From Pisolithus tinctorius (lineage: Eukaryota > Basidiomycota > Agaricomycetes > Boletales > Pisolithaceae), in contig JANFAH010000089.1 in NCBI GenBank assembly GCA_024663395.1, positions 62,001 to 126,000 of the forward strand: a stretch of DNA of 64,000 bases, in the 5' to 3' direction. This document shows, piece after piece, positions 44,528 to 56,639 of this stretch (position 1 is its first letter; each line of letters begins with the position of its first letter). The notes below the pieces were generated by a model. The model ran no database searches, was not told where the DNA came from, and was given only the letters and a program-made list of their open reading frames with translations. A program made the translations under genes and the position numbers.

Positions 44528-44540
44528 TTTTTATAAGCCC
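44528..44540 (-). promoter_or_regulatory. TATA box of the small orphan gene
   Basis: GGGCTTATAAAAA on the minus strand, 37 bp before the start codon at 44,491. Equivalent boxes precede the related starts at 56.5, 58.5 and 62.5 kb. Confidence 0.45.
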
Positions 44541-44559
44541 AGGAGGTGTGCGTGCAATG

Positions 44560-45370
44560 GGATGTTTACGCAAGCAACGCAGGCCAAGTCTGTTGGATCT
44601 GCTGCGAATGGCCAACGGCGTCGTGGCGCAGTAAATCATGCAATGGGATCAAGCGGTAAGCAATATATGTGCCTATTATCAAATTATCAACGCAACGCCT
44701 GCCTTCTGACTTGCTTGCAATCGGATCTGTGAAGTGAAGACGGCGAAGCCTCGCGGAAAACGACACCCAGAAGTGGTATGTGGAAGTGGAGCGGTGTATG
44801 CAGAAAACAAAAGGTAGCAGAAGCTTCCATTCTGCTCGTGTTTATTTGAACCATGCACTGTCCATGTTCTCATAAGCTGTATTTCCGTCAGGGGCTTTTG
44901 TCGTTCGGTCATTAGCCTGAGCAATGGATGCAGGCTAAGACATGATGTTCCGCAGGCGCTCATGTAGATCTAGTACCTACTTATCAACTACTATACTGTT
45001 GACCAGAAATCTTCCTGACCTCACAACAGGGGAATTTTGTCTTCAGCTGTATTGTCTGTTTCCTGTGTGAGCCAAACATCTGCAATGTCAGAATTTGCCA
45101 TCGCAATAACCCGATAATATAGGGTAACCAAGAACGGACCAGAAACCCGAACCATGAGAACTGCTTAACAATTGCGTTAACAATGGGACCGCTGTGCAGA
45201 ATAATTGGCGGTCAGCGCGTCCGCTGAGAAGATTAACTCCAGATATCCGCGCGGTAACGCCGCACTGCGTAACCAACCCGATCACACTTGCAGCAGGAAT
45301 CAAGCCGTATACATTGCGTACTGCCATCATCAATAATAGCTAGGTATCCGCTTTATTGGACCACAAGCCC
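44560..45370. other. No gene called
   Basis: Only short unsupported frames. CpG-normal sequence leading into the tandem repeat. Confidence 0.3.
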
Positions 45371-45374
45371 ACCC

Positions 45375-45975
45375 GGAAATCACCGTAGTGAGTTGGGGAA
45401 AATTAAATTTCCTCTTCAGATAGAGAAAAGTGCCCTACACGAAGATAATCATTACGGCGCGCGATACATATGCCAAGATCAAACTTAACCCTGAACAAGT
45501 CTAGGCGACACCGCACAGAAATAAGTAGACGGAACAGGAACCGGAGCACCAGCCATGTGCGGTAATGGAATGCGTGCCCGTAGATAGCAGGTGCGACTCA
45601 CAATCATAGCTACATGCTAATCACAGCAAGTTTCCGTTAGTGGCACGCTCCTACATATTTCACCATGTTCATAGCAAATTCCTATGGGTGGCAATCGCCG
45701 ACAGTGAGTTGGGGTAAATTAAATCTCTCCTTCAGATGGAGACAAGTGCCCCAAACAGTGCGCTCCGAGGCTTCTGAAAGTACGCAGAAAATAATCGTCA
45801 CGGCGCCTGATACATATCCCGAAATCGAACTTAACTCTAAACAAGTCCAGGTAACCGCACAGAAGTAGGTAGACGGAACAGGAATCGGAGTACCAGCCGT
45901 GTGCGGTGATGCCAATCAGAGTAAATTTCTGTGATGGCGTCGTGGGCTGCGCGTTGCACGCTCCTACATATTTTA
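45375..45975. repeat. Diverged tandem direct repeat, period about 313-315 bp
   Basis: Copy 1 at about 45,375-45,660 and copy 2 at about 45,690-45,975. Shared blocks: GTGAGTTGGGG.AAATTAAAT (45,388 and 45,703), GATACATAT, AACAAGTC.AGG, AGTAGACGGAACAGGAA, and GCACGCTCCTACATATTT (45,643-45,660 and 45,956-45,973, exact). Copy 2 carries an insertion of about 25 bp near 45,765. No preserved coding frame. Confidence 0.65.
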
Positions 45976-46229
45976 AAATGCTAAACCATGTCCCGCGGAG
46001 GGGGGGAAACACCGCTGCGGGAGCAAGCGAAACGAGTCGACGGGATTGGATGCGATAAAGTGAGGGCTGAAGGATGATGACCCTAAAAAGATATGTACAT
46101 TTTGTCAACCAGACACTGCCTGATTTCTTGGGGCCACTGCTTCTCAGTTCGAACCTAATATTTCAGAGCGCAAAGCTGGCCATTGTCATATTCAAACAGC
46201 AGGAAATAAGGGTACAAACGCATATAGGT

Positions 46230-46684
46230 TGTGGGGTTTTGCCTGTGTCTGCTCCAATGTGGTCTGGCCATTCGAATCGTACATAGCACGTAGCCGAGTC
46301 GTTCATATATTTCAGCTGCATATGTTTCCCCTGGAGCTGGGCCTGGCTATCTTGATTCCGAGATTTTGGAGTCCTAGGAAGATGGGATACGAAGGAAAGC
46401 AACCACAGGAGGGAATAAGGTTACGTTACATAAGCCCGCCGCTCTGCTGCCAGGGATGTTCAACGTTGAAGGCGCTTAATCACAGCTTCACCTCACCTGT
46501 ACATCAATGGCAATCCTCTCAGAAGTCTCTTTCCACTAGCGACACCCAAATCCATGAAAAGGAGCAGAAAAGAGCAAAGCAGCTTTCCTCAGCGGACGTG
46601 AAGACATTACAGAAGGGTATTGACGGCCTGATCGAGTGTACACAGATCATCCATATAGCGAGTGCTTCTCACTCATTCATATAA
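46230..46684 (+). CDS. Possible orphan open frame
   Basis: A 151-codon frame, Lys/Gln-rich near its end (IHEKEQKRAKQLSSADVKTL), with no known motif, no clear start context and no paralogue seen. It could be chance. Listed only because it is among the longest frames in this gene-poor stretch. Confidence 0.2.
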
Positions 46685-47119
46685 TTACTCTCACGACGAC
46701 GTTGTTGTATCCCACTCTCCTGCCCAAGAATTACAAGGTAGACCTGTTCGCTAAGGCCTTGTCAGTTTCCATAAATTTTCCAGCAGTCCACCTCACCGAC
46801 CTGTTGCGGATGACGCACCTGTCGGCATATGGCTTTCCACATCCCCATTCTCTGTCTTATTCATGTGCGAACGATGCGGGAGTGAATCATGGCGGCAGTG
46901 GGGTGGCGAGTCTCGTCTTCCCATCATGTGATCTTCAGTACCGACGAGGGGAAGATGGCAAACATAAGTCCTCGCGCTATTGGGCTCACCCGTAGTTGCA
47001 ATCACGTTCCTGTGAATAGTCCCTGTCACGCTGGACAGACGGCCAAGTCTAGCAGCTGCGCAAGCCAGGCGCTGACTGTGGCCCTTGCTGTAGTCCCTCT
47101 GCGAAGCTTGTGAGCGTCA

Positions 47120-47720
47120 GGCACACCATCAAGAATCCAGAGATGAGCCAGTAAAATGGGACATTGTGTCCGAGTCTGAACTGGAGTCAAAACCACCCAA
47201 TGAATCAGAGTGCGAAGACGAGCAGTCTTGCTCCAACAGTACCAGTGCACGGTATTGATACATATCGAGTCGTGGGAAATTCTGGAAAGAGGGAGGCGAG
47301 ATAAACGTCATACTTACAGCAATAGACAATAATGCTGAGTCACGAGAACTCGTGGGCGTACTGGTGTACGCTATGGAGGATGCAGGCCCGTGTTCGACGT
47401 GAAACTGAGACGAGCATTGATAACTTTCTAGAGGTTTTGTCACGACCTGACAAAGCTTGTTGCTCGTCGTTGCTCGTGGCTGCGGGGGTGCGCGCATCGC
47501 CAGCGTCACTTGTAACATCCACTGAACCAGAACTGTCATGCTCCTTTTTTACTTTTCCTTTGTGTTTCCCCCGCGACAGATTTTCCCTCCCTGCAGTGTT
47601 TCCATGGGTGTTAGGGCGGTTCATGCGGTTGAGGCTGCCAATGCTTGCATGAACACAGGCAGTCTTGGTGGTTAGACCGTCCACGCCTCGTAAAACTTCA
47701 GCGTGGGCGCTGTTGTCCAT
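47120..47720 (-). CDS. Possible orphan gene, Ser- and charge-rich
   Basis: A minus-strand frame starting at 47,720 (MDNSAHAEVLRGVDGLTTKT) runs 126 codons through SRGKHKGKVKKEHDSSGSVD; a second frame of the same strand contains DSLGGFDSSSDSDTMSHFTG and ends near 47,129. A short intron between about 47,280 and 47,340 could link them. The low-complexity composition suggests a disordered protein. I recognise no family and the gene model is unproven. Confidence 0.25.
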
Positions 47721-48779
47721 GCCTGATCAACCCTCCTGTGTTCTACAGAGGAGGGAATGAACGACACTCGACGAGAGATGGGGACGTGATTATTGGGCAA
47801 AAATTCCTGGTCTGATTATGGACGGACTGGTGGAGATATGGCGGTAGGGGCACCGTCATCGAGCTTCAGAAACTGATGCGTAGATATGGTCGATGGGAAG
47901 GAGGGAGGAGGGGAGGGAGTGTGATGCAAGCGCTGGGTAGGGACCGCATGAGGATTTGTCGTCTTTCGTATCCCGTTTCAGAGGGTCAAAGACTCCAACT
48001 GATCTATCTTGAAGTTGATATGTTGCTGAAGCAAGAAATGAACGGCAAAGGCGACATGGGAAAACTCGATTTACCTCATCGTTGTCATCGAGTCGGACTC
48101 GCCATCGACCGCCTCGATTGTCTAAGGGCCGTCAGAAGTGTCGTTGTCGGCGCCGGTGACTAGTGTGACCGCGGTGGAGTTCTTTTCCTCGAGAAGACAA
48201 TCACTGCCCTGCAATTGGTTGGATTATCCCGATTGACGGCGCTGTTGTTCCAGCGCGGTATCCTTAGTCCGGCTATGCCGACGAGTCTCTTGTGGTCGAC
48301 GTTAGTTGGGTTTCGAATGGTGTCAGAGGATGGTTTTGGGGTGTGAATTCCTGGGCAGAACGTCTGGGAGCACCAAAGAAATACGGATGGAGCAACGAGG
48401 TGGTCGAGGGGCAGCTTACATCCGAGAATTCCGATGATGACACTCGCTTCAAACTTTCACTGCACTAGTCTAAATACACCAGCTGTAATAGCCCACGACT
48501 CCGAACTGTAGTAAAGGTGACTTGGACTGGAGAAACAAATTAAATTGTAATTACTATCCACAGCCCTCCGGGCGCCCCCTGGACGCCATTGGAGGGAGTA
48601 TGTGACGGACATAATTACGAAGTTATACAAGTGAAAGAAACATTTGTTTTTCGAAGAATCTGCTATCGACAGTCTATGGTAGTGTTCGAATGGTAGGGCA
48701 AGAGTGGATTGTTCGGCGAGGTGGACTATATAGGGTGGTAGATGATATAACTGTTGTGTGGTGAGTTATGGTATGCATG
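47721..48779. other. No gene called
   Basis: No motif is found. A purine-rich patch (GGAAGGAGGGAGGAGGGGAG, about 47,895) is the only compositional oddity. Confidence 0.3.
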
Positions 48780-48849
48780 GTCAGCGCAGGACGTACGAGC
48801 GATCTTCAACAATGTAGAGGATCGGCTGGCACATAATGAAGTAGAGCCA

Positions 48850-49381
48850 CAGACCTGGCCCCCGAGTGTCCATACGGCGTCGACGATACCTAAGCGATAA
48901 AAGGTGGGCCCTCAATCGTTTCCCAAGGTCACCAATACTGATGTCGATAGCTGACTCGGTTAACGCGTCCTTGTTTGAGAGCTCGTCCATGCAACGACTG
49001 CTTTCCACAAGGGCTCCCACAACTGTGATACAGGTTGTGCCTGCAGGCATGCTGGATCCCGGAGCATCTGCAAGCGCATGTGATCGCCTGCATCGTTGCA
49101 TGAGCTGACGACAAGTAAGGTGAAGAGTGACCAGTGACCTACGGATTGATACCATTGTAACGTATCAGCATCTCCAGGTCATGAGAGCAAGAGTGGAGAT
49201 TGTAATAGTATAACATTGTCAATGAATGATATACTTGTTTCCGCACCTCTTGTGGATCAAGTGCTTCAGATTCCGCCAATTCAAGCCACTGAGCGAGTTT
49301 CTTCCGTGAGACAAACAGCTTATAGATCGGCAAAGTGGCGACGAAATTCATGAATCCTTTGGGTGGAAAGAAGGTTTCCAC
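48850..49381 (-). pseudogene. Degraded copy of the small orphan gene family
   Basis: On the minus strand a frame VETFFPPKGFMNFVATLPIY is followed by a stretch ending CSHDLEMLIRYNGIN at a GTAGGT donor, then a 55-nt intron (49,088-49,142) ending CGATGCAG, then a RSHALADAPG-like exon with AGTTC. The splice position is the same as in the genes at 44.2 and 53.0 kb. Not called functional, because the start is unclear and the exon after the intron soon loses similarity. Confidence 0.4.
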
Positions 49382-49690
49382 TCAGGTTATCGCATCCCTT
49401 AGCAGAAACTGGATTGATATCGGTACTTTGAGATGGATTTTCTGTCATTGTTGTCTTCGCACGTGTAAGATCGTTGTCAAACATTCACAGGCTTCGCGTC
49501 GAGCTACCCGGCGAAGGTTTCAGCGTTTAACTACTTCGTGAACCAACAAAGGGCCGTGATTGAACGTGACTCGGCGCGTCGCTCGCTTGCTGGCCAGTTG
49601 CGCCATGTCTTCACTATCAGTTCTACAAACACTCGTAATTTGAGCCCTACTGGGGGACTGTCCTGGTTCCATCGTCTGGTCATTCTGTGC
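49333..49690 (+). repeat. Inverted-repeat arm, partner of 55,779-56,166
   Basis: The reverse complement of 55,779-56,166 matches this segment at about 85 percent by eye, including a 44-bp exact match (49,391-49,434). On the plus strand both copies keep an open frame with GFASS, AKVSAFNYFVNQQR and AGQLRHVFT, about 60 codons. Confidence 0.7.
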
Positions 49691-52559
49691 GTGAACAATA
49701 TGAGGGTTTAACAACATTGTTGAAACCCACGGAGAAACAGCCGTATGTAGTCACCCGCTACTAGCCAGGCTACTACCAGGCTGGCGCAGCGTTTTGCCAC
49801 TCCCGATCATCGATCTCGTTGTGATTTTGCCGTGAACTACTGATCACAAACTAGCACCACGTGCAGACGGTGAGTCAAGCCGCGTACCATTGCACATATG
49901 GCACAAGCCCGTTTTTATTGGCTGATTATATCTCCACTTGCCTTGGATCTTAACCAGAAACCTGCATCAGGGAACGATGGATTTGATCGACTTTCCATTC
50001 CCTAGGTACCGCGGGGTTCATCGAAGGGGACACCGGCGTTTCGTGAAATCCCATCTCTCGTCTGGGCCCTAGTCAAATAATCCCGTTTATTACTTCCGCC
50101 ACCCTGGAGTTTAAAACTTGCTGAAATTCACTACCTGCTTGAATCAAGCTTGTACAAATCGCGATAACGACTGCAGGCAGTTTATTGGCCGGAGTAAAGG
50201 CTTGCTGTAGGGGGCGCTCCACGAGTTAGAAGGGTAGAGAGAGACCAAAAGGGGAAACCTCCTGCGGTTAGAAGTACTCACGCCGAGTTGCATGCGACGG
50301 AGTTCAAGTCGCAGTGTTGACATGTACCAGAATTAGGCATCAATTTTTGCCTAAACTTGCCTTTCATTCACTTGGTACTGCCAATGGAAGCAGAACAGCT
50401 TAGACAATTCTTTTATGGTTGAGTGTGAGCTCCAGAAATATGTCGAAAAAATATTTCCTTCAACCGGGTCGACGAAGCTTGACCGGGCTTAGATTGTGCT
50501 TCCCACGTGTTCGATCGCACAACGATATATGTAGTACTGGCAGAGGAAACGGCGAAGTCCACTGCCTGAAAGACCATTTATCACAGTGGAGCCCTAACTA
50601 CTGAACCCTATACCATCGACCCAGAAGCAGCTTTTCCAACGGGTTTACTGTACTTCCGGTGGCATAGCAATCGCCAACTTCAAATATGCAGACTGCTGTG
50701 ATGAAAACAAGCACACTGAGCGAACCAGCTATTGGGGAATCGTCCTGTGCTCTGTCGAACATCTTGGGATGGCTTGTCAATTGAAGGAAAGCAGAGGAAT
50801 GACTTGAAAATGAAACGGTTCCCTCCCCCACCATCTGTCGTCGATGTGGTTACCTCAGGGGGGCGTGAAGGTCGGCAGCAAGCTCAACATCGCCGGCGAT
50901 ACCCCTTGACTTTATCGAGGCCCCGTTGTGTATGGATCGCAATCACATACGCACACCAGGACTGTTTCACTGGGAAGACAAAACAAACATTTACTTAAGC
51001 TTTGGCGCCTCATGATTTTGCCTACCTACGCATGTTCTTCGGGAGGTGCAGAGAATAGCAAGCAGATACTGTTCACTACCCTTCATGTGGACCGCTCAAT
51101 GTTCACTGCAGTAAGACACAAACCAATTATCATCCCTGGTTGAGGGCTTGAATCTGTCACCACATAGTAGTGATATCTAGAGCACTTCCAACGAGAAATG
51201 CCTATTTCAAATGAGTGGTACTCATACATCTGTCTGATGGAACAACGAGAAACAAATACTGTATGAGGATGAGCATCATATGATGCTCTCCTAGAAGCAG
51301 TTCGGTTTTTTTCGACACGCGATCGGAAAACAAATTTTCCGTCCTTTGTGGCGCGATTGCGATGCAGCGAATACCGTGAGAACGCCACCACATGTTGAGG
51401 TGAACATTGCTGTACTTCTTTCATGTCCTACTAACCCCATGCAGTATGTTCTCGAGGACATTTCGCTGTTGCCCACGTACGCATTTCCTGCCGTGAATTG
51501 GCGTGGTCCTGATGGACATAGTGCGCTTCTACTGCCATCTTCTGAACATCAGTACTATGTTCACGTTCATTCGCCAGCTTTTGATAGATCACATGAGTTG
51601 GACCTCTTATCCCCTGACCACTGTCAAGAGAGAACTCAGGAGTCACACCAAAACAAATGAACAGCAGATAAGTAGACCTGTGACAACCAGTGGTTCGGTA
51701 AACCGTGGACCGAGATGCATAGGAGTTGGTATTCACAAAGACTGAGGTGAGTCTCAGGCCCCACGAAAGCTATAGCGAGCTCTGATATCAATCAATTGGA
51801 TTATAAGAAAAGTAATTCCGTAGGGAGAATAGTCCCAGCGGATTTTCTGGAATTCGACAGAGTTTGCATCACCCGAACCAGGCTTAATCGTGAAGTGAAG
51901 TTTGACATGTGCTGGAAGTACAATACTGAAGTGCCCAGTCCGCAGTCCTGCACAGCCTCTAGACATCACCTCTACTTTTGTACGACTGGCTGGCGAGCGA
52001 AGTTAGAAGCGGTGGTAGGTTCAAAGTCAAATCGCGCCACCAGGGTGGCGTGAGGGGCCCTATGCTACAATGGTGGAGGTACTATGTACACAGGGAGAGT
52101 AGCTGTGCGGGCACTATGTCTTGAATAGATGGTTTTGGCAGGTCATTGCGTGGCAGCGTAACATAATCGACCCTTACCGACCCCTTTTAATGGCATCGAG
52201 TTCGCGGGAGGTGATGATGACCTGGCCCACGAGCCTTCCGACCGCGACAACATTCTTACACGTTCACAAGTACTTTACAGGAAGCCTGATGGGCAGAGAT
52301 TGGGCAGAGACAACAAATACACGAAGTCGTGTCAGAGCACTAGTATGCCTTTGCAGGAACATTAAACTACCCTTGATGGCCCAGCATGCAATTCAAGCAC
52401 TACGGGTTGGTCTGGGGCAACACCCGGAGAAGCAAACACAAGGTCCAGACAATGCAGGATTTGAATTGGAGTCAGGTGTTGGCAACTGCTTCGGAAGTGA
52501 GCCTGGCATACTAGTAATACACTGCTGGTCGATCTTCAGGAGCTGGGCTTGAAAATTGG

Positions 52560-52849
52560 GAGAAGTCCGACGACCACGCTTTGGAGCGCGCGGCTATCAC
52601 CACAGGCGGCGCAACTCAATTGAAACACCTAAGATCGTACGGAGTACTTAAAGTGTGTGAGTGTGCATTTGTCTACAAGACATTCTGAGATTTTCGTGGG
52701 GAAAGTCATACGAAGGGGGGACACATGTGATTGCGTTCGTACACGTGGTTTACAGGAAGACATGCTGCACAAGCGATTAGAGTAAACGAAGGTGGTCGAT
52801 GTCACGCAAATTTTGGCCCGTTCATCTTCTGCAGATAGTCGCCGCTAAG
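52560..52849. other. Spacer between repeat copies 1 and 2
   Basis: No gene or motif is found here or in most of 51,960-52,850; a 143-codon plus-strand frame at 52,121-52,552 has no family resemblance. Confidence 0.3.
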
Positions 52850-53160
52850 GAAGTCGAGAATTCGAAGGAAAGCTATCGTTCCTTCTCATCTGTTTTCCGC
52901 GTTCACCAGTACTGGCGTCAGGGAGCTCATACGTGCGTCGACCGCTCTCGACGCAAGCTTTCGCAGTGTTGGCAGAGGTTGTGCCTGCCGACGGGTTGGG
53001 CCCCAGAGCTCCCACAAGCGTGTATGAACGCCTGCATCGTTGCATGAGCTAACGACTAAGGTGAAGAAGGGTGACCGGTGACCTACGGGTTGACACCGTT
53101 GTAATGAGTTGGGGCCTCCGGATCATGAGGGTAGCTGTAATGACGGCACATCATCAATGA
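52850..53160 (-). pseudogene. Degraded copy of the small orphan gene family
   Basis: The minus-strand exon ends HDPEAPTHYNGVN at a GTAGGT donor; a 55-nt intron (53,032-53,086) ends CGATGCAG and the next exon reads RSYTLVGALGPNPSAGTTSA. This is the same architecture as 44,182-44,491, with a longer second exon. The TATA-like box (53,214-53,225) is present, but the first part of exon 1, including the M-[VPS]-[DN] start, is missing. Confidence 0.45.
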
Positions 53161-55780
53161 ATGGTGACTCGTTTCTGTAACTTTGCACTTCCTGTGGATT
53201 GCAGAGTGCTTCGTTTTTAAAGGGGCAACCACGGTTTACCCACCTACCTCCCCATTATCGTCCGTTGGATTGGCAGAGGAGCAACTGGTTCCCCCACTCC
53301 AAATCATCGAGTGGGTTTCTTCCCTGAGACAAACAACTTATAGATCTACATCTTGGACCATAACACGATGCTTGCCTTCTGAACGCATGTGTTCCGAGTT
53401 TAACAACATCACTGAAACTCCTGCAGGAGCAGATGTGGTGCCACGATACCCTGGCATAGTGCTTTGGAATAATGAATGGCAAAACCACTCCTGATCATCG
53501 ATCTCGCTGTGATTTGGCTGTGAAATATGGAGTGTAGACTGGCAAAACGGGTGATTGGTGAGTCAAGTCATGCATCACCTTTCGTGCTCCGAAGCCGCAA
53601 GACGGACGGTGTAGGTCACGTTTGTACCATATGTGCAATAAGGAGTTCTCTCCGACCCAGCCCAGTTCTCTTTCTGGCTGATCGTGTCTCCAGTCGCCTT
53701 GTATCTCGACCAGAGGTCTGCACCGCGGAACAACGACTCCAACGGATGGCTTTTGCATCCGCTCCCTACTTACCGCCAGGTTCATACAAGTGTTTACGCG
53801 AATGCTCTTATTGCGGCCTGAAGTTGGTTTATTACCTCCGAGACCCTGCAGACAGGGTCACAGAAACACAAAGCGCAACGAGTTTGTGCTGTATATGTAT
53901 GTAGTATATAATGTTCCCCGCGGGTCCTAGTTTGGACTGATTCCACCTCCCAAACAAGGCTGTGTGGGGCCTACAGAAGTACTCACTCGCACCGCGTTGC
54001 ACGCTTGGAGATGCTATGTTGACATGTGGTAGGATCGGACATTGGTCTTCACCTAAACTTTACCTTGATTCACTCGACACTGGAATGGAGCAGTTTGAGG
54101 ACAATTTACCGAGTGTCCTTTTGTGGTTAAGAGCGAGTTCTGCAGGGACTGATACAACCTTCCCATATTTCGATTTTCCCCCTTTAATCGGCATGAAACA
54201 TTCACCGGGCTACTAGGTGCGCACCGATCGTAGCGGCCAAAGGTCCTATATTAGTTCCGCATTGCACGGCGATACCGGCAGAAGAATCAGTAAAATTGGT
54301 ATCTGTTGACTGGTACGCTGGAATATTTGGTCAGCTGTCATGGCAGAGCAGAAACTAAACCCTACACCATCGAAGTTCTCCAAATCGTTGCTAGACAGGA
54401 CAATAACCGCCAATTTCCGTTATGTTGAGATAATATACAGATGGAAGAAGAAGAAAAAGGCTACTCTGTGAACTGGCCACCGGTGATTGATCTTCGATCA
54501 ATGCTCGGTCGAGTATATTTTCTTGTGAAATAGTTTTTCAACTGAAGTGAGACGGAGAACAATTACTGATTCTTTTTCAGCTCCGCCGTGCAGTGTTGGC
54601 AAGCGTGGCGTCATGCAGGGCAGGTTATCACAAGCCATACCCCTTAGCCTGAAACGTTGGCCACCCTGAATATGGAGCACAGCCGGGTGCGCACATCAGA
54701 ACCATTGCACTGGGAGATCGATAGAAAACGCTTTAACCTTAACATTTCATAATCACACTTACCTATACATTCTCCCTGTGAGACGCAAGGCATAGCAAAC
54801 GGCCGCCATGCTTGCCAACCATGTAGACCAGCCAACTTCGCCACACACTCTAGTGTCACCGGGTCTGAACGCAGTCTAACTCATGGCCATCCCTGGGTAG
54901 CGCCTTGATAACCCCAAGGGAACGAAAACACAAACCATTTGTCGGCCCTGTCTAGGAGCTTAAATTCGCCACCACTTAACAATGCAATCTGTACGGGCAA
55001 CGAATGCTTCCACCGAGAAATGCCTCGGGTTTCAATTGAATGTACTTGGACGCTCTCTGAGAAAACGATGGGAAACGAGTGCTGGGTGGAGATAATGTTC
55101 TTCTGGAGGCAATTTAGTTTTCAACCTGTAAGTATTATCACATCTCTAACATGAAGGCAGAGGATCGGATGCAAACCTGCTCTCGGATTGGAACAAAACA
55201 TGGATCCCGAGCAACAATTGATACGCCTACCCTCTCGACATCCTCACTTCATGGTGATCAGAGGGTAAGAGATCTAATTCATATGACCTATCAGAAGCAG
55301 ACAAATGAACGTGAAAATAGTACCAATTTCCAGAAGATGGTGGTAGGAGTGTGCTAGATCTTTCAGGATCAGATCCATGGTGGCAAAGCGTACAATGCAA
55401 TGTGGTTTCCTCGAGGACATATTGCACGTCGGTTGGTAAGACCCAAAAAAACGTATGATGTCGATCCAAGAAAAGCATCGAGTCCACAAAGACGGCCAAC
55501 GAGTCTTGATGACCAAAGCAGATTAGAGCAGACAGACTGTTGGCAACCAGCAGTCCGGTAACACATCAAAAACATGCGGATCGTTATGCGTAGAAGCTGA
55601 TGAATGACGAACCGGGATGAACCTCACCATGAGATCTATAACAAGCTTCTATCAGCTGTCCGTACTAAGAAAAGACAGGAGTACCCAAGGAGTTTTCTAA
55701 AATGAACAAAGTTAGCCGATGCTTCACCACTCTGAATCAACCTTATCATAATGTTCACGCCCGATGGTGCACAGCACGAC
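52850..55780. repeat. Repeat unit, copy 2
   Basis: Direct partner of 48,780-51,750 (anchors listed there). Inside it, about 55,250-55,360 is inverted relative to copy 1: the minus-strand peptide HVIYQKLANEREHSTDVQKM of copy 1 reappears on the plus strand as HMTYQKQTNERENSTNFQKM, while the flanks keep the direct orientation. Confidence 0.65.
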
Positions 55781-56166
55781 CAAAGACCATGGAACCAGGA
55801 CAGGCCCCCAGTAGGACTCGAATCATGAGAGTGAGAGTGTTTGTAGAACCGGTAGTGAAGACATGACGCAGCTGGCCAGCAAACGAGCAACACGCTGAGT
55901 CACGTTCAGTCACAGTCCTTTGTTGGTTCACGAAGTAATTAAACGCTGAAACCTTCGCCAGGCAGCTCGACGCGAAGCCAGTGAACATCTGACAACGATC
56001 TTACACACGCAAAACTCATTACAGGAACACGAGCGAAAACAACAAAGACAGAGAATCCATCTCAAAGTACCGATATCAATCCAGTTTCTGCTAAGGGATG
56101 TGATAACTGGAGTGGATACCTTCTTTCCACCCCAAAAGATTCACGAATTTCGTCGCCACTTGCGTC
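55779..56166 (-). repeat. Inverted-repeat arm, partner of 49,333-49,690
   Basis: See the partner. The minus-strand frame here (MFTGFASSCLAKVSAFNYFV onward, 77 codons) preserves the same peptide as the plus-strand frame at 49.5 kb, with substitutions. Confidence 0.7.
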
Positions 56167-56255
56167 CAGCACCAGTGCTGGCAGAATAATCTGCTAAAAA
56201 TAAACAAAAGAGAGGGGAAGTTTACGGGTGCATCAGCCGCCACACAAAAACTCAC

Positions 56256-56536
56256 CTCATCCATTGGCGTAGAATTTACAGGGGGAGTTGGATGATGCAA
56301 AGCATTAGCGAGTGCGCTACATTTCATGGCATCGGGGCATGGCGAGCCGATTAACGAGGGATAACACACGATATAGCCGGATTATCGTGGTGCTCGGGCC
56401 CTTCGGGGTCAGGAAGATTGGTTTCGTTGGGCACTGTCGGAGGATTTGGAATACTCGTCTCCTCTGCACTTGCGGCGGATTGAGAACCGTTGTTATGCTC
56501 GAGACCCTCCGGGTCAAAAGGATTGGTGTCGACCAT
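56256..56536 (-). pseudogene. Orphan family copy with duplicated 5' exon segment
   Basis: Start MVDTNPFDPEGLEHNNG at 56,536, 76 bp below a CCCCTTTAAAAA box (56,612-56,623). The segment AEETSIPNP..V..TN..DPEG.EH is present twice because about 100 bp are tandemly duplicated (about 56,390-56,480 and 56,490-56,590). The exon ends at a GAG|GTGAGTTTTTG donor (56,255/56,256) equal to those at 58.3 and 62.4 kb. A stop at about 56,351 breaks the frame. Confidence 0.45.
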
Positions 56537-56611
56537 TGTCGAAGGATTTGGAATACTCGTCTCCTCTGCTCTTGCAGTGGATTGAGGACTCCATCTACAC
56601 AACGCCTTTCT

Positions 56612-56623
56612 TTTTTAAAGGGG
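56612..56623 (-). promoter_or_regulatory. TATA-like box of orphan family copy
   Basis: CCCCTTTAAAAA on the minus strand, 76 bp before the start at 56,536. The same sequence recurs at 53,214-53,225, 58,621-58,632 and 62,591-62,601. Confidence 0.45.
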
Positions 56624-56639
56624 AAGTCGCGGTGTTTGT

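Larger units (their letters stand above)
48780..51750. repeat. Repeat unit, copy 1 (tandem with 52,850-55,780)
   Basis: Aligns in the same direction with 52,850-55,780 at an offset of about 3.7-3.9 kb. Anchors: GCATCGTTGCATGAGCT (49,091 and 53,033); CGATCATCGATCTCG.TGTGATTT (49,804 and 53,490); AGTACTCAC.C...TTGCA.GC (50,271 and 53,978); CCCTA.ACCATCGA (50,607 and 54,361); CGAGAAATGCCT (51,190 and 55,015); CCAGTGGTTCGGTAA/CCAGCAGTCCGGTAA (51,689 and 55,547). Identity by eye is about 65-80 percent in these blocks. Frames are mostly broken. Confidence 0.7.

Noticed and set aside
55805..55830. GGACTCGAATC, resembling a tRNA T-loop (box B)
   Set aside because: No acceptor or anticodon stem around it; the same position in the partner repeat at 49.63 kb is not conserved as a tRNA.
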